DNA of 64,000 nt from Phoronis australis. Lineage: Eukaryota > Phoronida > Phoronidae. Under the pieces are notes generated by a model. The model saw only the letters and a list, made by a program, of their open reading frames with translations. It was not told the origin of the DNA and ran no database searches. The stretch is from assembly GCA_002633005.1 (NCBI GenBank), contig NMRA01000206.1, positions 78,092 to 142,091 of the forward strand, in the 5' to 3' direction. Shown piece after piece: positions 53,601 through 64,000 of the stretch. A program made the position numbers and the translations under genes. Numbering within the stretch: the stretch's first letter is position 1; each line of letters opens with the position of its first letter.

Positions 53601-55547
53601 GTTTATCAAAAATTGAAGAATTGTCTAACAAATGACAGTTTGCGGTAGGAAAGGTTAAGGAATTTGTGCATGCAACACGTAAACAATTTTCTACAAATTT
53701 CCATTGCCAAAATCTTAGGAATTCCTGTTGTACCTGCCCCGTCACTGATCATCGCTAGATTCACTAACGGGATTTTTCAGTTACAGCAATTTTATTCAAA
53801 CCTCGTTTCACGTGGTTCTCATTTGACACGCTGCATAGTTTAACTAATATGGATTTTTTATATTTTTCGTTAGAGGTGGCGCCCCGTCAATCAAATCGAG
53901 CTAAAGTCTATTATTTTAGAAGAATCTTAAGTGAAATACATGTATAAAATAACGTGATTTTCGTTGATTTACGTGTTTTTTTAATTTTAAAAACACATTG
54001 AAAGTTCATGTAGGTGTAAGACACCCAAATCTGCTACCACATGTTACTGCAAATACAATCAAATAAAAAGATAGGAAGATGATGAAAAAAACAACGGTTA
54101 TTTAAATTCATTTAGTCAATCATCACTTAAGAAAAACAAAGTGCGATCATATTGGGGTAAATAAACCTGCACTTGTTTAAAATACGTTGATTGGCACATA
54201 CGAGATCCGTGTTTGCAGAGATTTTTCTTTGCTATTTCTCATTTACAATTTTGTCAAACAGGGAACACATTTTTTGCACAATTAGTAATTTTGAGATCCT
54301 CAGCCGTTCTCCCGCTAAGCCCCGCATTGTATCGCTAAAGCCTCTGTCGCTGAGTATTCGCCTGTCAATAGCAGGTTAGTAAATAAACAGTCGGTAACTG
54401 TCAAACGAGAGTCTTAGCTCAACATTTTCACAAATTACAGCGGGGATTCGGATAGAGTAAAGCGTTGTAGCGGACTTATATTATGAGAATACAATCTTTA
54501 CAAATCAATTTATCACACGGACAATGTCAGATGTTTAAGCGTCTATTGAAATATTTAAGTCGGGTTGATTTATGCCCATTAATTGTGATCTTCTTCTTTG
54601 GTGTGAATTCATCCGAGTACCTCCTGCTTTTTACGGGCGGTTTAGTTTGAGGTGAGAAGTTGCCAATTGTAACCATGTTATACAAAGAAATGTGTTAACT
54701 GATGGCACGACTCCTTCATTGTGAGAACGTGACTGTAACACTTGACCAGTCAAATTAATTAGAATCGTGTTAGAAATAGTGAAAGGGAAGCCGGTCAATC
54801 AGCAAACCTGCGACTATTTATTAAAGCTGGGACAAAGTGTTGTTTCATATAGTGAGAATTAATCATGGTTCAGGAATTGTTTCACGTAAGAAGATATGCG
54901 ATGCTAAATATTGGGGTCTGCAGTAACAATTGATTGAAAGGAAAGTTGTGTTACAACTAGTGCGTACACTGTACATGTACAAGAACACTGCATTTACTTC
55001 ACGGTATTGTACTGGCATGCACAATTTTAAACTCTAATAAGCTATACTGGATTCAAATTTATCAAAATGTCTGTGTGTGTCTGTAGGATGTACCAATGGT
55101 TGGCGCGTCATGCACATGTCATTCGCTGACTCAGTAGAATATACAACATGCCTTGTCACTAGCTCTTTCACTTTAACGACGGATTTGCCGACGTTGTTTA
55201 CCGATTATGCCAATTTGAAAATATTATGCAAAGCAGTCACCACGTGCGTGTAACCTAAAACACTTACTAATAATTGAAGTACTAGATGGAGATACTTGGA
55301 TTCTGCGGCAGTAATGACTGCGAAATGAACCTATCTTCCATTAAACATGTTCTGAAATATTTAAATAATTACGTTGTATGCACAGCTCAGGCATAATGTA
55401 AGCACGAGTAATGATGGGAACCCAAATGAAAAATTTTAGCAGCGCAACAGGATTCTTATACCACTAAAATGGCTATCGAGCTTTCAAGTGCAAATCGACT
55501 TAACATTAGAGTTATCTACAAATACCAAACAAATATGCAATCTACAA

Positions 55548-55573
55548 GTGTAACGAATTTTAATTCGTTACAC
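55548..55573. repeat. Hairpin 1: GTGTAACGAA/TTCGTTACAC
   Basis: Perfect 10-bp arms with a six-base loop TTTTAA. It lies 32 bp upstream of a second perfect hairpin. Confidence 0.85.
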
Positions 55574-55605
55574 ATGTATATTGGATATTTGTCTATAGCT
55601 AATGG

Positions 55606-55629
55606 CGGCCGGAAGTTTAATTCCGGCCG
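55606..55629. repeat. Hairpin 2: CGGCCGGAA/TTCCGGCCG
   Basis: Perfect 9-bp GC-rich arms with the six-base loop GTTTAA, in an otherwise AT-rich area. Confidence 0.85.
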
Positions 55630-58600
55630 ACACATGTTCATGTAGCTCAATATTGCTGATCAAAAAATATAAATTTCAACACTATTGAAAAAATAAAGGA
55701 CGGATGAAATTTTCATTGCCATCCTGGGGTTACTTGGATTATATTTTACTCGTAATGGTATCACATGTTACACATAAATCCCAGCTTAATAAAGTGAAAT
55801 TTATTTTGTTAGTAAGCGCAATAATAACTTCATTATCACCTGTGCTTAATTTGAATACAGACGAATCAGTCTTGGTTTTGTTGAATAGGGTTCATTTTCA
55901 GAAGTACCTAACGAATTGTTTCATCTAGTTGACAAGTTCAGACAAGTTTTCGACAGCTTATCTGAGGTTTTGTAAAAAATCAAAAGGAGAATCGAAAGCA
56001 ATCTAAATATGAACATTTACGGAATTATCCATAAAATTTTGGATACAAAACTGAGTCGAGCATTTGTCAAAAAGATACTTGTCTAATGGTTGTAATGTAC
56101 GAACTCGCAAAAATACTACTCTGTTAACTGGGGAAATGTTTTAACACGTGTTAACCATTACGCGTTAACAAAATTAATTAAAACGGCCAAAGATGAAATG
56201 AAAAGTCGGGCTTATAGTAAACATTTTAAATTATTTGTCTTTAAAAGCCACGGCCTCTCTCAAAGATGACCAAAAACGGTAATGTTGCCATTTTTTTGTA
56301 TTTTCTATTTAGAGGTGACTGCACTGTATTATCGCCATTTTTCAATAACAACTGATTATCCATCAGCTTAGGAAGTCACCCTGGATTAAATGTATTTCAT
56401 ATACACTTGGCTTCGAATTTATTTTTTGTAACAGATTTTCACAAGTTTGACTTTTCATTGTTACGAGCCCGGTTTCAATTAAATTCGGATAATGTCTTTG
56501 CCAAGAGATTAAACCTATGAATAATTTTTCACGACCAACACACATTTGATGACCAACGTATTCAGACCGCACTTAACTCAACTAAAACGTCGAAAACAAC
56601 TGTGCCAAATAAATGAACACGGACCTTCCCAATCTTTAACTGAAAATGGGTTTTTTGTCACAAAATACGTATCGCATCTGTTTTAAGATTCTCAGGTCCT
56701 TAGAAACGTTTCAACATCAGGTGACAGGAACACATTCCTCGAACACGCATGGTGTGTCGCGAGAAAAATTACCAGAAAAAATGTGTGTCACCTTGAAAAT
56801 TCCAGAGGTAATACAGCGACTGAGAAATGATAACATTTGAGACATCGAATTTGGAACAATTCGTTACGGATATAAAGGTAATAACGGCTTGGCTTTTCAT
56901 TTACGTTTGTTCTGTTATTGTTTTGTGGTCAGCTAATACATGTTTTTTCCTAAACAAAAACACTTTTGGCATTTGTCATTTTGTAACGTAGGTGCTGCCT
57001 TATCTCTTGACACCAATTAAAGAATATTTCACGTTTTTAATATATACACAACTTGACAACCGCGTTTCAAAAGTCTTCATCTGAGCCCGGTTATCAGATT
57101 AAAAATCCTGACAATTATCTTTGTGACGTGAAACATAAGGTTTATGATTCTTACAGACAGCGAAATACTTTTCCCGTGGATTTCTCATCAGCAAAACATC
57201 AGAGCAGTGTCTTTAAAACCAGTTTTGAAATGTTTTCATGCCTATTAATCACACAGAACAACCCCTAAAATTTACGTTAAATCAAATTCCCACACAGGGA
57301 GGCGTGTCCTTCACAATGGATCTCCATATTAGGAAATCAGACATCTCATTGACATTGGTAATTTATGCAGAAGCATGACACGTCACTACCATTACAAAAT
57401 GAATTAACCCAGATTCTTTGATCAGGTTTTTCAATGTCATGACGACGATATGAAATGGCCAACATGATTTAGAACGACACATTGGTTAGATTTTATAAGT
57501 CATACGTATACAAAAAAACTAAAATATTGTTTCATTCCATAATTATTTCAATTTTAGTTTCAAACTGGAAGATTTGATGTAAATTCACCTTCTCTTTACC
57601 ATCATGCTCCTGAAGACAATCTTAAATGAAGTATCTCGAATCGTAGAATCTTCTAGTTAACACAGAAGTATCCAAACCATACACACTGTACTGACGACGG
57701 TGCATTTTCACTAATAGCGTTCTTCGTCAGGAACCTTATACTTGATGACGCAATTAATATAGCACTGAGGTTAAAAACAAAAATACATTGCACTGTTCTC
57801 AAGTTACCTAAAACACATATAGATTGCTCCGAGGTATCAAATCTTTAAAAATGACACTATGCATGTAAAGTTACGTTCTGAAAATAACCAACATATTACT
57901 GCAATACATGGACAAAACTAAAATTTTGTTTTTGAAGAAACATTTTCTGATATAGTTAAGCACTATTCTAATAGCAGACCATGTTGCTGGTAAAACTTGT
58001 CTTCAATGGATGCCTGAACATGTCCATTTTTATCTAAGTGTGAATATTCTCGACAAATTGATAAGATAGATATCAAATCAATTAAATTACAAAGCATCCA
58101 TTTTGTAACGCTTGTAGTTGGCTTCATCGAAATTGTGGAGAACACAATGACTCCGTTGAGTTAGATGAAATATCAAAACCGTGAAGTTTGAGTTTTAACA
58201 CCTTCCCTATATAATGAAATGACCCTTCAAATGACTCCCATGATACGCATGTGTGATTAAGCAAAGCGCTTCTAAATAGTGGTTAAAGGAATACCATAAT
58301 TATAGCCCTTGAACATTCATCTGAAAGAAAGTTAAGCATCTACCTTTCAGTTCACATTTCCAACCTGAATACAGGTGCTTTTCAAGCAAACGACCGTAAC
58401 AAGATCCCCGTATTACACTGACATATCTGAAAATGTTTACCCGCTACCATTTCCCGGCTTCTGGTCCATAAGATCATTTCCACGGGAGGTAGATGAAAAA
58501 CGTGGCACTTGACTGCCGATCAAATCCAAAATGGCCGCAAGCTGCTCCGCCTATGATTTTTATGTATATATATACACACACAGTATGTTTAATGGGCGTT

Positions 58601-59520
58601 GAAATGATCTATGGTCGTAGTTGAGGAGCTGACGTGAGCGTCTAGTTGTGTCTAGGTCGAGGGGAATTTTTCAAGCCAGGATCGTCCGTGGATACCATGA
58701 TGACAAGTGATAAAATGTGTGACATGACCATCATGTGTCACAGGGAACGATATTTACATTCGTCTGGCCGAAGTAGTTTTAGTGTCTTTATCTGCTGTTC
58801 CGGAAAATGTCGAAATATGGCATAATAAATTAGAAGTTTTCATTGTGAGCGAAATAGATATACACTGCGATCACAATTTGTTCAGAATTCACTCTAACTA
58901 ACTATTCATTTTACTTTGCTAGCAGAATATTCTCAGAAGAATTGTTGCAATCATAAAATGATAACCAAAACGATTTATGCAGCACCATGAGAATCTTACA
59001 TCTAGGAATTAGTGCGTTTTTTTATGGAACCGCTTTATTCTATTCATTCGTGCTGATTTTCGCGCTGGCTTTACATACATGTACTACCAATTCCTTTACC
59101 AAATGAGGATTTTCCACAGACAGGTGACATCCAAAATATTTTAATATCCTCTCGGTCAAATACTGAAACAAATTATGAAACTTTCGAAGCGGGAACATGA
59201 ATGATGCCTTACTACCAATCAGAATGTTGTGAAAATCCATCCTTGTTTTAACCAATGGGAAGCCAGATTGATGACCGTTTGACAGTGCGATGCTCGTAGC
59301 CATAGGAAAGAGTGCATGGCCGCGTAATGTAATGGAGGTTACACGCGTAGGCCGTTATGTATGTGTTCGTAATTAATTATGAGGTGAAACACTAATAGTT
59401 GGGAATAATTCTACATAAATTTGGAAGGAATGTGATTAAAACGAACAACATATAAGATTTATCGTTGCTTTCATTCTTTTAAACCGCGTTTATTACACTT
59501 CCTGTTTAAACAGCCTCCCG

Positions 59521-59658
59521 GTTCAGTAGCGCTAGGCTCTCGCTAAAAAGCAAGACTTCGCGAGATTACGTGAGATATTGTCGAGTATTTTAAACGAGAT
59601 CACGTGACTTTGGCTAGATTTTAGCTAGGTCCTAGGGTAGGTCCTAGCGTTACTGAAC
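59521..59658 (-). mobile_element. Small MITE (GTTCAGTA family), copy B
   Basis: GTTCAGTAGCGCTAGG at the left and CCTAGCGTTACTGAAC at the right are inverted repeats with one mismatch in 16. The element is 138 bp. It is the inverted counterpart of copy A at 43428-43563, sharing CTCGCTAAAAAGCAAGA and the GCCTCCC flank. Confidence 0.75.
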
Positions 59659-61300
59659 TCTCGCCTGGTTTTATTCTTTTTCTTTGACTGCGCCATCTCT
59701 GGAAGAGTGGGACGATGCATGTTTTAAAATGTTTAAAGCTCACATATACCTTCTTTTGACATGTTACTACATTGCCAGCTTCATTAAACCTTCCCTTATC
59801 ACATGCATACCGCAATCTTGAATGGAATACCCAAAAACGGGAAAACGGAAGAAAGACGATTTCAGTTGAAAGTTTCTTAGCTCTACAGATATGAGTGGGA
59901 TTTATGAACAGACATGCACCAAGCGACAGTGCATCATCTCCAAGAACGCGAGTTTCTTATACAAACTTTTGCTATGAACAAGTATCCAAAGCTCTTCGAT
60001 GTCCTGCGCGAAAGTGAAAAAGGCCACAGCTTGGTCAAATACTAACATGTCACAACCAACATCAACACATTCAACTTTACACCTTGCCATTCCTTCGTAT
60101 ACAGTACAATTAACCACGGGATAACGAAAAGCAGTGTCTAACGACTTTTCTCACAAAACTCTATGGAGGATGACTAGTGTCCCGCTTTTACGGTCAAGTA
60201 GACAAAGAAATGGGCGTATCTCAAGATAAGATAATTAATACAACGTGAGTTTGCGAGTGTTCTATGCTGACAGTCGATCAACTGTTTGGTTGTTTCTTGC
60301 GTTTTTTTATATGAAATGGGTGAGTTTTACGCACCTTGAGACGCAAAATATGTTGTTTAGCAGCACCCGCAAGTGATACAGGCAACTATAGGGAATGTTC
60401 CAATTGGTCGTCTTTTCAACAACCTAGGAGACATCGAATTCATCAGTCTGTACAGTTCGCAGCAATGGGGAAGAGTGTATGACTGTCCAATAATATCAGG
60501 ACCAGGTTCTAATAATTTTACTTGAAATCGAACTCGAAAATATTTTGACTTTTCACATTCTAGTTGAATACAATCTCAAAAACAAATGCCCATAAGTTTG
60601 TTCTCGAGTACATTATAGTTTACGTGATTGATTGCAAAATCCTATTTGCCATTGCTGAATCCGGTTATAAAGCTATCAGTTCGGGTTCATTTACAAACGA
60701 TCGAAATAATTCCTTGCCCGTCTCAATTAACTCCTGCTAATCTACGATACCGGAACTAAAGGCACAAGGCCCGCGGTGTAAATCAATGGCGGCGACCCGT
60801 TGGGCTCTTGGGGCTATAGCTCCAATCACCTCAGTTCTACGGCGCTCATGGTCACTTGAGCGGCGCACCATAGGGGGGTGGGATGCTATAACCCCCAATT
60901 ATTTCAGTGTTGGGCCCCCCATGTAAGTCCCCTGTGTCCCTAACCTTCTCTCATGCGCCAAGCTCATTTCATAACGCCGGGCGTTGATTCTCGGACCGGT
61001 TGCATGAAACAGTGCCACACGGAAACTACCCTACGTTCCCTAAATCTTCTGTGCATTTCACCGTGGACTTGTACATTTCCTTCACAAAACATTATACAAC
61101 TCAAACTGTAACTTCATTGAAAAAATAGAGATTTGTCCTTAAAGGAGTAATGTTATTTTCATCGGTATGGATAAATCAAAATAGAGTTGATGGAATTGTT
61201 GCAAACTGAAAATATGAGAATCAAAACAACTTATTATTTTATATGACTAATTCTTATTAAAATGTCGTCAACAAGAAATCTATGTTTGAGCTCCAAAAGT
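59659..61300. other. Intergenic, no gene seen; short dispersed repeat at 60835-60926
   Basis: The segment around 60835-60926 (GGCGCACCATAGGGGGGTGGG ... TTTCAGTGTTGGGCC) is related to 22828-22970 and is again a G-run/C-run hairpin. Otherwise nothing is supported. Confidence 0.55.
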
Positions 61301-61309
61301 GGGACCCGT

Positions 61310-61712
61310 TTAGTTATGTAGGTGCCACCAACTGGTGTAGGGCGGCCCTTCTTGAAGGCGTTTAGAACCGTGGTCCTCTATATTAATATAAGGGCACCCC
61401 CGGAAGGCTGTCAAAAACCGGGCCTCTGTTCTCTGTAGTCTTGGGGCTCGATAGTTATGAAGTTTTGGTCATTTTGTGTTATTCAGATTAAAATAATATC
61501 GACAAGAACTCCATTTTCGATCTTCAAATGGGGGCCTCCTAAGTTGATGTACTGTACATGGAGGACTCCAACCAAAGAAGGGCTACTTATATTAATAAAG
61601 AGCGCCCCGACCGAAGGCGGCCAAAAGCGAGGCCCTCATATTAATACCGGGTGTCCAACCAGAAGGCGACCAAAAGCGAGAGCCTTTACATAAATATTGG
61701 GGTCCCCACTTC
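61310..61712 (+). repeat. 49-bp minisatellite (degenerate)
   Basis: GAAGGC(G/T)-x-CCAAAA-GCGAGGCC-type units recur at 61354, 61403, about 61564, 61613 and 61662. Neighbouring units are 49 bp apart. Each is followed by CTCATATTAATA. The translated frame 61457-61693 is a product of the repeat. Confidence 0.75.
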
Positions 61713-64000
61713 TGAAGTTCGAAAATGAATTTTTGATTTTGTCATTTTATTAATAATAAGTTATTTAAAATAATGAACAACTTTCCTCATCAAATGTGGA
61801 GTCAGTTTTAATTCCTGTCGTGATCGTTTTCATGACACTTTATATCATTGTGATTGTAATCTGAAAGTTCTTTTTGATACTTCAGGTCAAAATCAGTCTA
61901 ATTGTGATATCATTTGCTCACAGACAAGATAGAAGGTAATATCTAAGCTTCATTTTTGCCAAAACTGTACATAATCAATGTGAACGCGAACTACATTTAT
62001 TAAAACGAAGTGCCCACAGAATGGTGCACTTTCAGCATATTAGTTCTTCCAAAATAAACAGTAGATAATATACACTTTCCTAAGTTCAGACTACACACCA
62101 ATTCAATTCCTTTCAAATTATATTTGAACGTCGACGTTTTAACAGCACGTATTTAATTTCAAAATTATAATAATTTAATAGAGTATTTTAATACGATTAG
62201 CTTACTATGACTCAGATGACGTCAAGCCGATGACAACAAAACTTGACTATGAAACGCCCACCGACTGACTGCAATCCCATTAGCGGCGATTATATGCATG
62301 TAACAGCACTGAAGTCTTAACTCTTTAACATTAAGGAAATCATATTTTTGTTCTACCTGTCACGTTTTTAGTGAGCAGACTACGTGACCTATTTTGTCTG
62401 CACACTTTTTGTTTTAACAGGGAATTGAGGGCAAGAGAAGCACACAGTTTCTCACCACCATCAATTAGCGCGAGGTGGTTTGTACACATCTAAACGAAAA
62501 CCACTCAAGGCCTAACCGAAGGAATGGATTCTTGAAAGATAAAATCATTTCAAAAATAATTCCTGAAATTACACATGGTCATTGAACTAATGCATACTTC
62601 AATGTCGTCTGTTGAGCCAATGTTTCTGATTTTATAATAATAAAGAAACCACTAGAGTTGCTGAGCAAAACAGAATGATGACATGAAACACCGCTGAAAG
62701 TAAGTCGCATTTTGGCGTATGCCCTTCACTTCCGCTTTAAGGTTCCAAGTCCGGAATTGCTGTTCGCTGGTCTACCATGACGTCATTTTTTGACTTTGCG
62801 AAGAGCTGCAAATTACTAAGCACATCGAAAATTATGATAAGGCTATGGACCTGGTCAATTCTGACGCCTCTCAACTCCAACCGTTGTCGGAGCACACTGA
62901 TTAATGCAAACATAATTTTGTACGTATTCCAATTCCCACTTGCATCGGAAAAAATCTAGTTACACAGAATGTTTGAAAAATTATGTGACTGAGTATCTAG
63001 TCATACATGTATTTGTGGGTACAAATTGCATCATAACAGTGACATATAAGTCATCACTAAACGTTATTTTTAACAAGGAGGACCATGGCTCACAGCGAAA
63101 TTGCTCTGTGTGACATGCTTGGTCTACACGATTCATGTTACTATATTTGCGTACAAATACATGCACTTCAGAACGACGCATGATCCCATGAGTGAAATTT
63201 AAAAGGTGAACTTGAAATATTAAGGTTGACTGACCGCGTGCTTGGCTCACAGGCGAACAAGTTCGAAGGAAGCTGCGAACAAGGTTTCTCATTAAATGGC
63301 AATTATTCAAACATGTAGGTGAACTGAAGCAAGACGCTTTTAAAGTGAATACAAAAGGCGTTTGGCTTTTTACTCAGGTAATAAAATAATTTATTATGAA
63401 TTCGCCTGACCCACTTGTCAAGGCATACTTACACATATAATATGCACGTATGCATTGGCAAGCTGAGTATCTTGTTTCGGGAAGTTGAAAGACTGCTACG
63501 CTTTTGGGCGCACTGAACAATTGTAGATTGGCATCTCTTTAAAAGCATGCGTTTTGGACTAACCTGGATAATCTGAAGCGCTATCGAAGATGTTTTCTAT
63601 TTGACGAGCTACATTTTACCAAACATTAATTAATAGCCAACCTTCCATTTGAATATGTTGTTTTTAGACCATTTTGCCCAGTGCGCGACGACACTTCTTC
63701 TTAAGAAGCAAAACGCAAACCACAACATATCAATCATTTCGACGTCCCCACTATACTTAAAGTGTACGCAACATGACTCTAGTACCTCAAAATAAATTTT
63801 ATTATTATATCTTACTTGATTCCAGTGCCTTTAGTGCACATCTCATAAAGAAACACGTAAAAATTGAAAAAAAATAATTATGTACAACGTCATGGGTTGA
63901 AGCCAAGTCGTTCGGCACACTGTGAAGTGAAAGTAAAGTATATTTAGCGTCAAGAAGGTTCGTAGAGGGATGAAAAGATGTATTTGCGGAGGCTGCAGCA
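61713..64000. other. Intergenic, no gene seen
   Basis: This is AT-rich sequence to the window edge. No exon, RNA gene or transposon end was supported. Confidence 0.6.

Larger units (their letters stand above)
50626..59520. other. Intergenic, AT-rich, no gene seen
   Basis: About 8.9 kb without any frame over 110 codons or any recognised domain. Two neighbouring hairpins at 55548-55629 are listed separately. A short (TA)(CA) run lies at 58562-58584. A TTCGAATACC word with GGCTGGGTAACGG near 51815 is faintly tRNA-like but not called. Confidence 0.6.

Noticed and set aside
36847-64000. Search for a downstream kinase or phosphatase domain belonging to the receptor
   Set aside because: Exon 19 ends in a stop and a poly(A) signal follows. 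No kinase (HRD, DFG) or phosphatase (HCSAG) motif was seen downstream on the plus strand.

Overview
The window is eukaryotic and looks like an invertebrate metazoan genome assembly. It has large AT-rich introns, GT-AG splice sites, microsatellites, many small inverted-repeat transposons, three sequencing gaps or ambiguous bases (342-464, 22907, 31008), and a pervasive ACATGTA/TACATGTA palindromic word. That word and the domain repertoire suggest a marine lophotrochozoan (mollusc or brachiopod type) or an amphioxus-like animal. The sequence alone does not decide which.

The left 37 kb is one plus-strand, multi-exon gene. I reconstructed 19 coding exons (2378 to 37268) whose splice phases chain without a break, giving 6377 nt and about 2124 residues to a TGA stop. 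The 5' end (start codon, signal peptide and first strands of the first domain) was not found. The protein is a single-pass type I membrane receptor. In order it carries a galactose-binding/discoidin-like domain (exons 1-2), an EGF-like piece (3), a fibronectin III domain (4), a thrombospondin type 1 repeat (5), a second fibronectin III domain (6), about 45 EGF-like repeats of the CED-1/MEGF kind (7-17), an optional 7-residue microexon (18), and a transmembrane helix with an acidic, tyrosine-free tail of about 102 residues (19). Two giant exons (10 and 11) hold about 30 of the EGF repeats and appear to be duplicates of each other. Exons 12-13 were duplicated downstream as 14-15, leaving a dead third copy of exon 12 at 30131-30320. 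A decayed partial copy of exon 8 lies just upstream of it. A poly(A) signal is at 37755.

The introns are full of mobile DNA. The intron between exons 10 and 11 holds a hAT element (15372-18527) with a perfect 8-bp target duplication, a transposase remnant and a nested second element. The intron between exons 13 and 14 holds a non-LTR retrotransposon RNase H remnant and a THAP-domain TIR element that itself carries a hAT-type MITE. Two inverted copies of a 1-kb MITE with a tRNA-like core lie at 292-1279 and 31992-33014. Other MITEs, a tRNA-like SINE head and foldback repeats are listed below.

The right 26 kb (37.8-64 kb) holds no gene I can support. It contains a second decayed THAP-family element, a CGACCCACGACCC foldback element, a satellite-like array with GTACGTAC, a 49-bp minisatellite, small MITEs and microsatellites, and is otherwise featureless AT-rich sequence.
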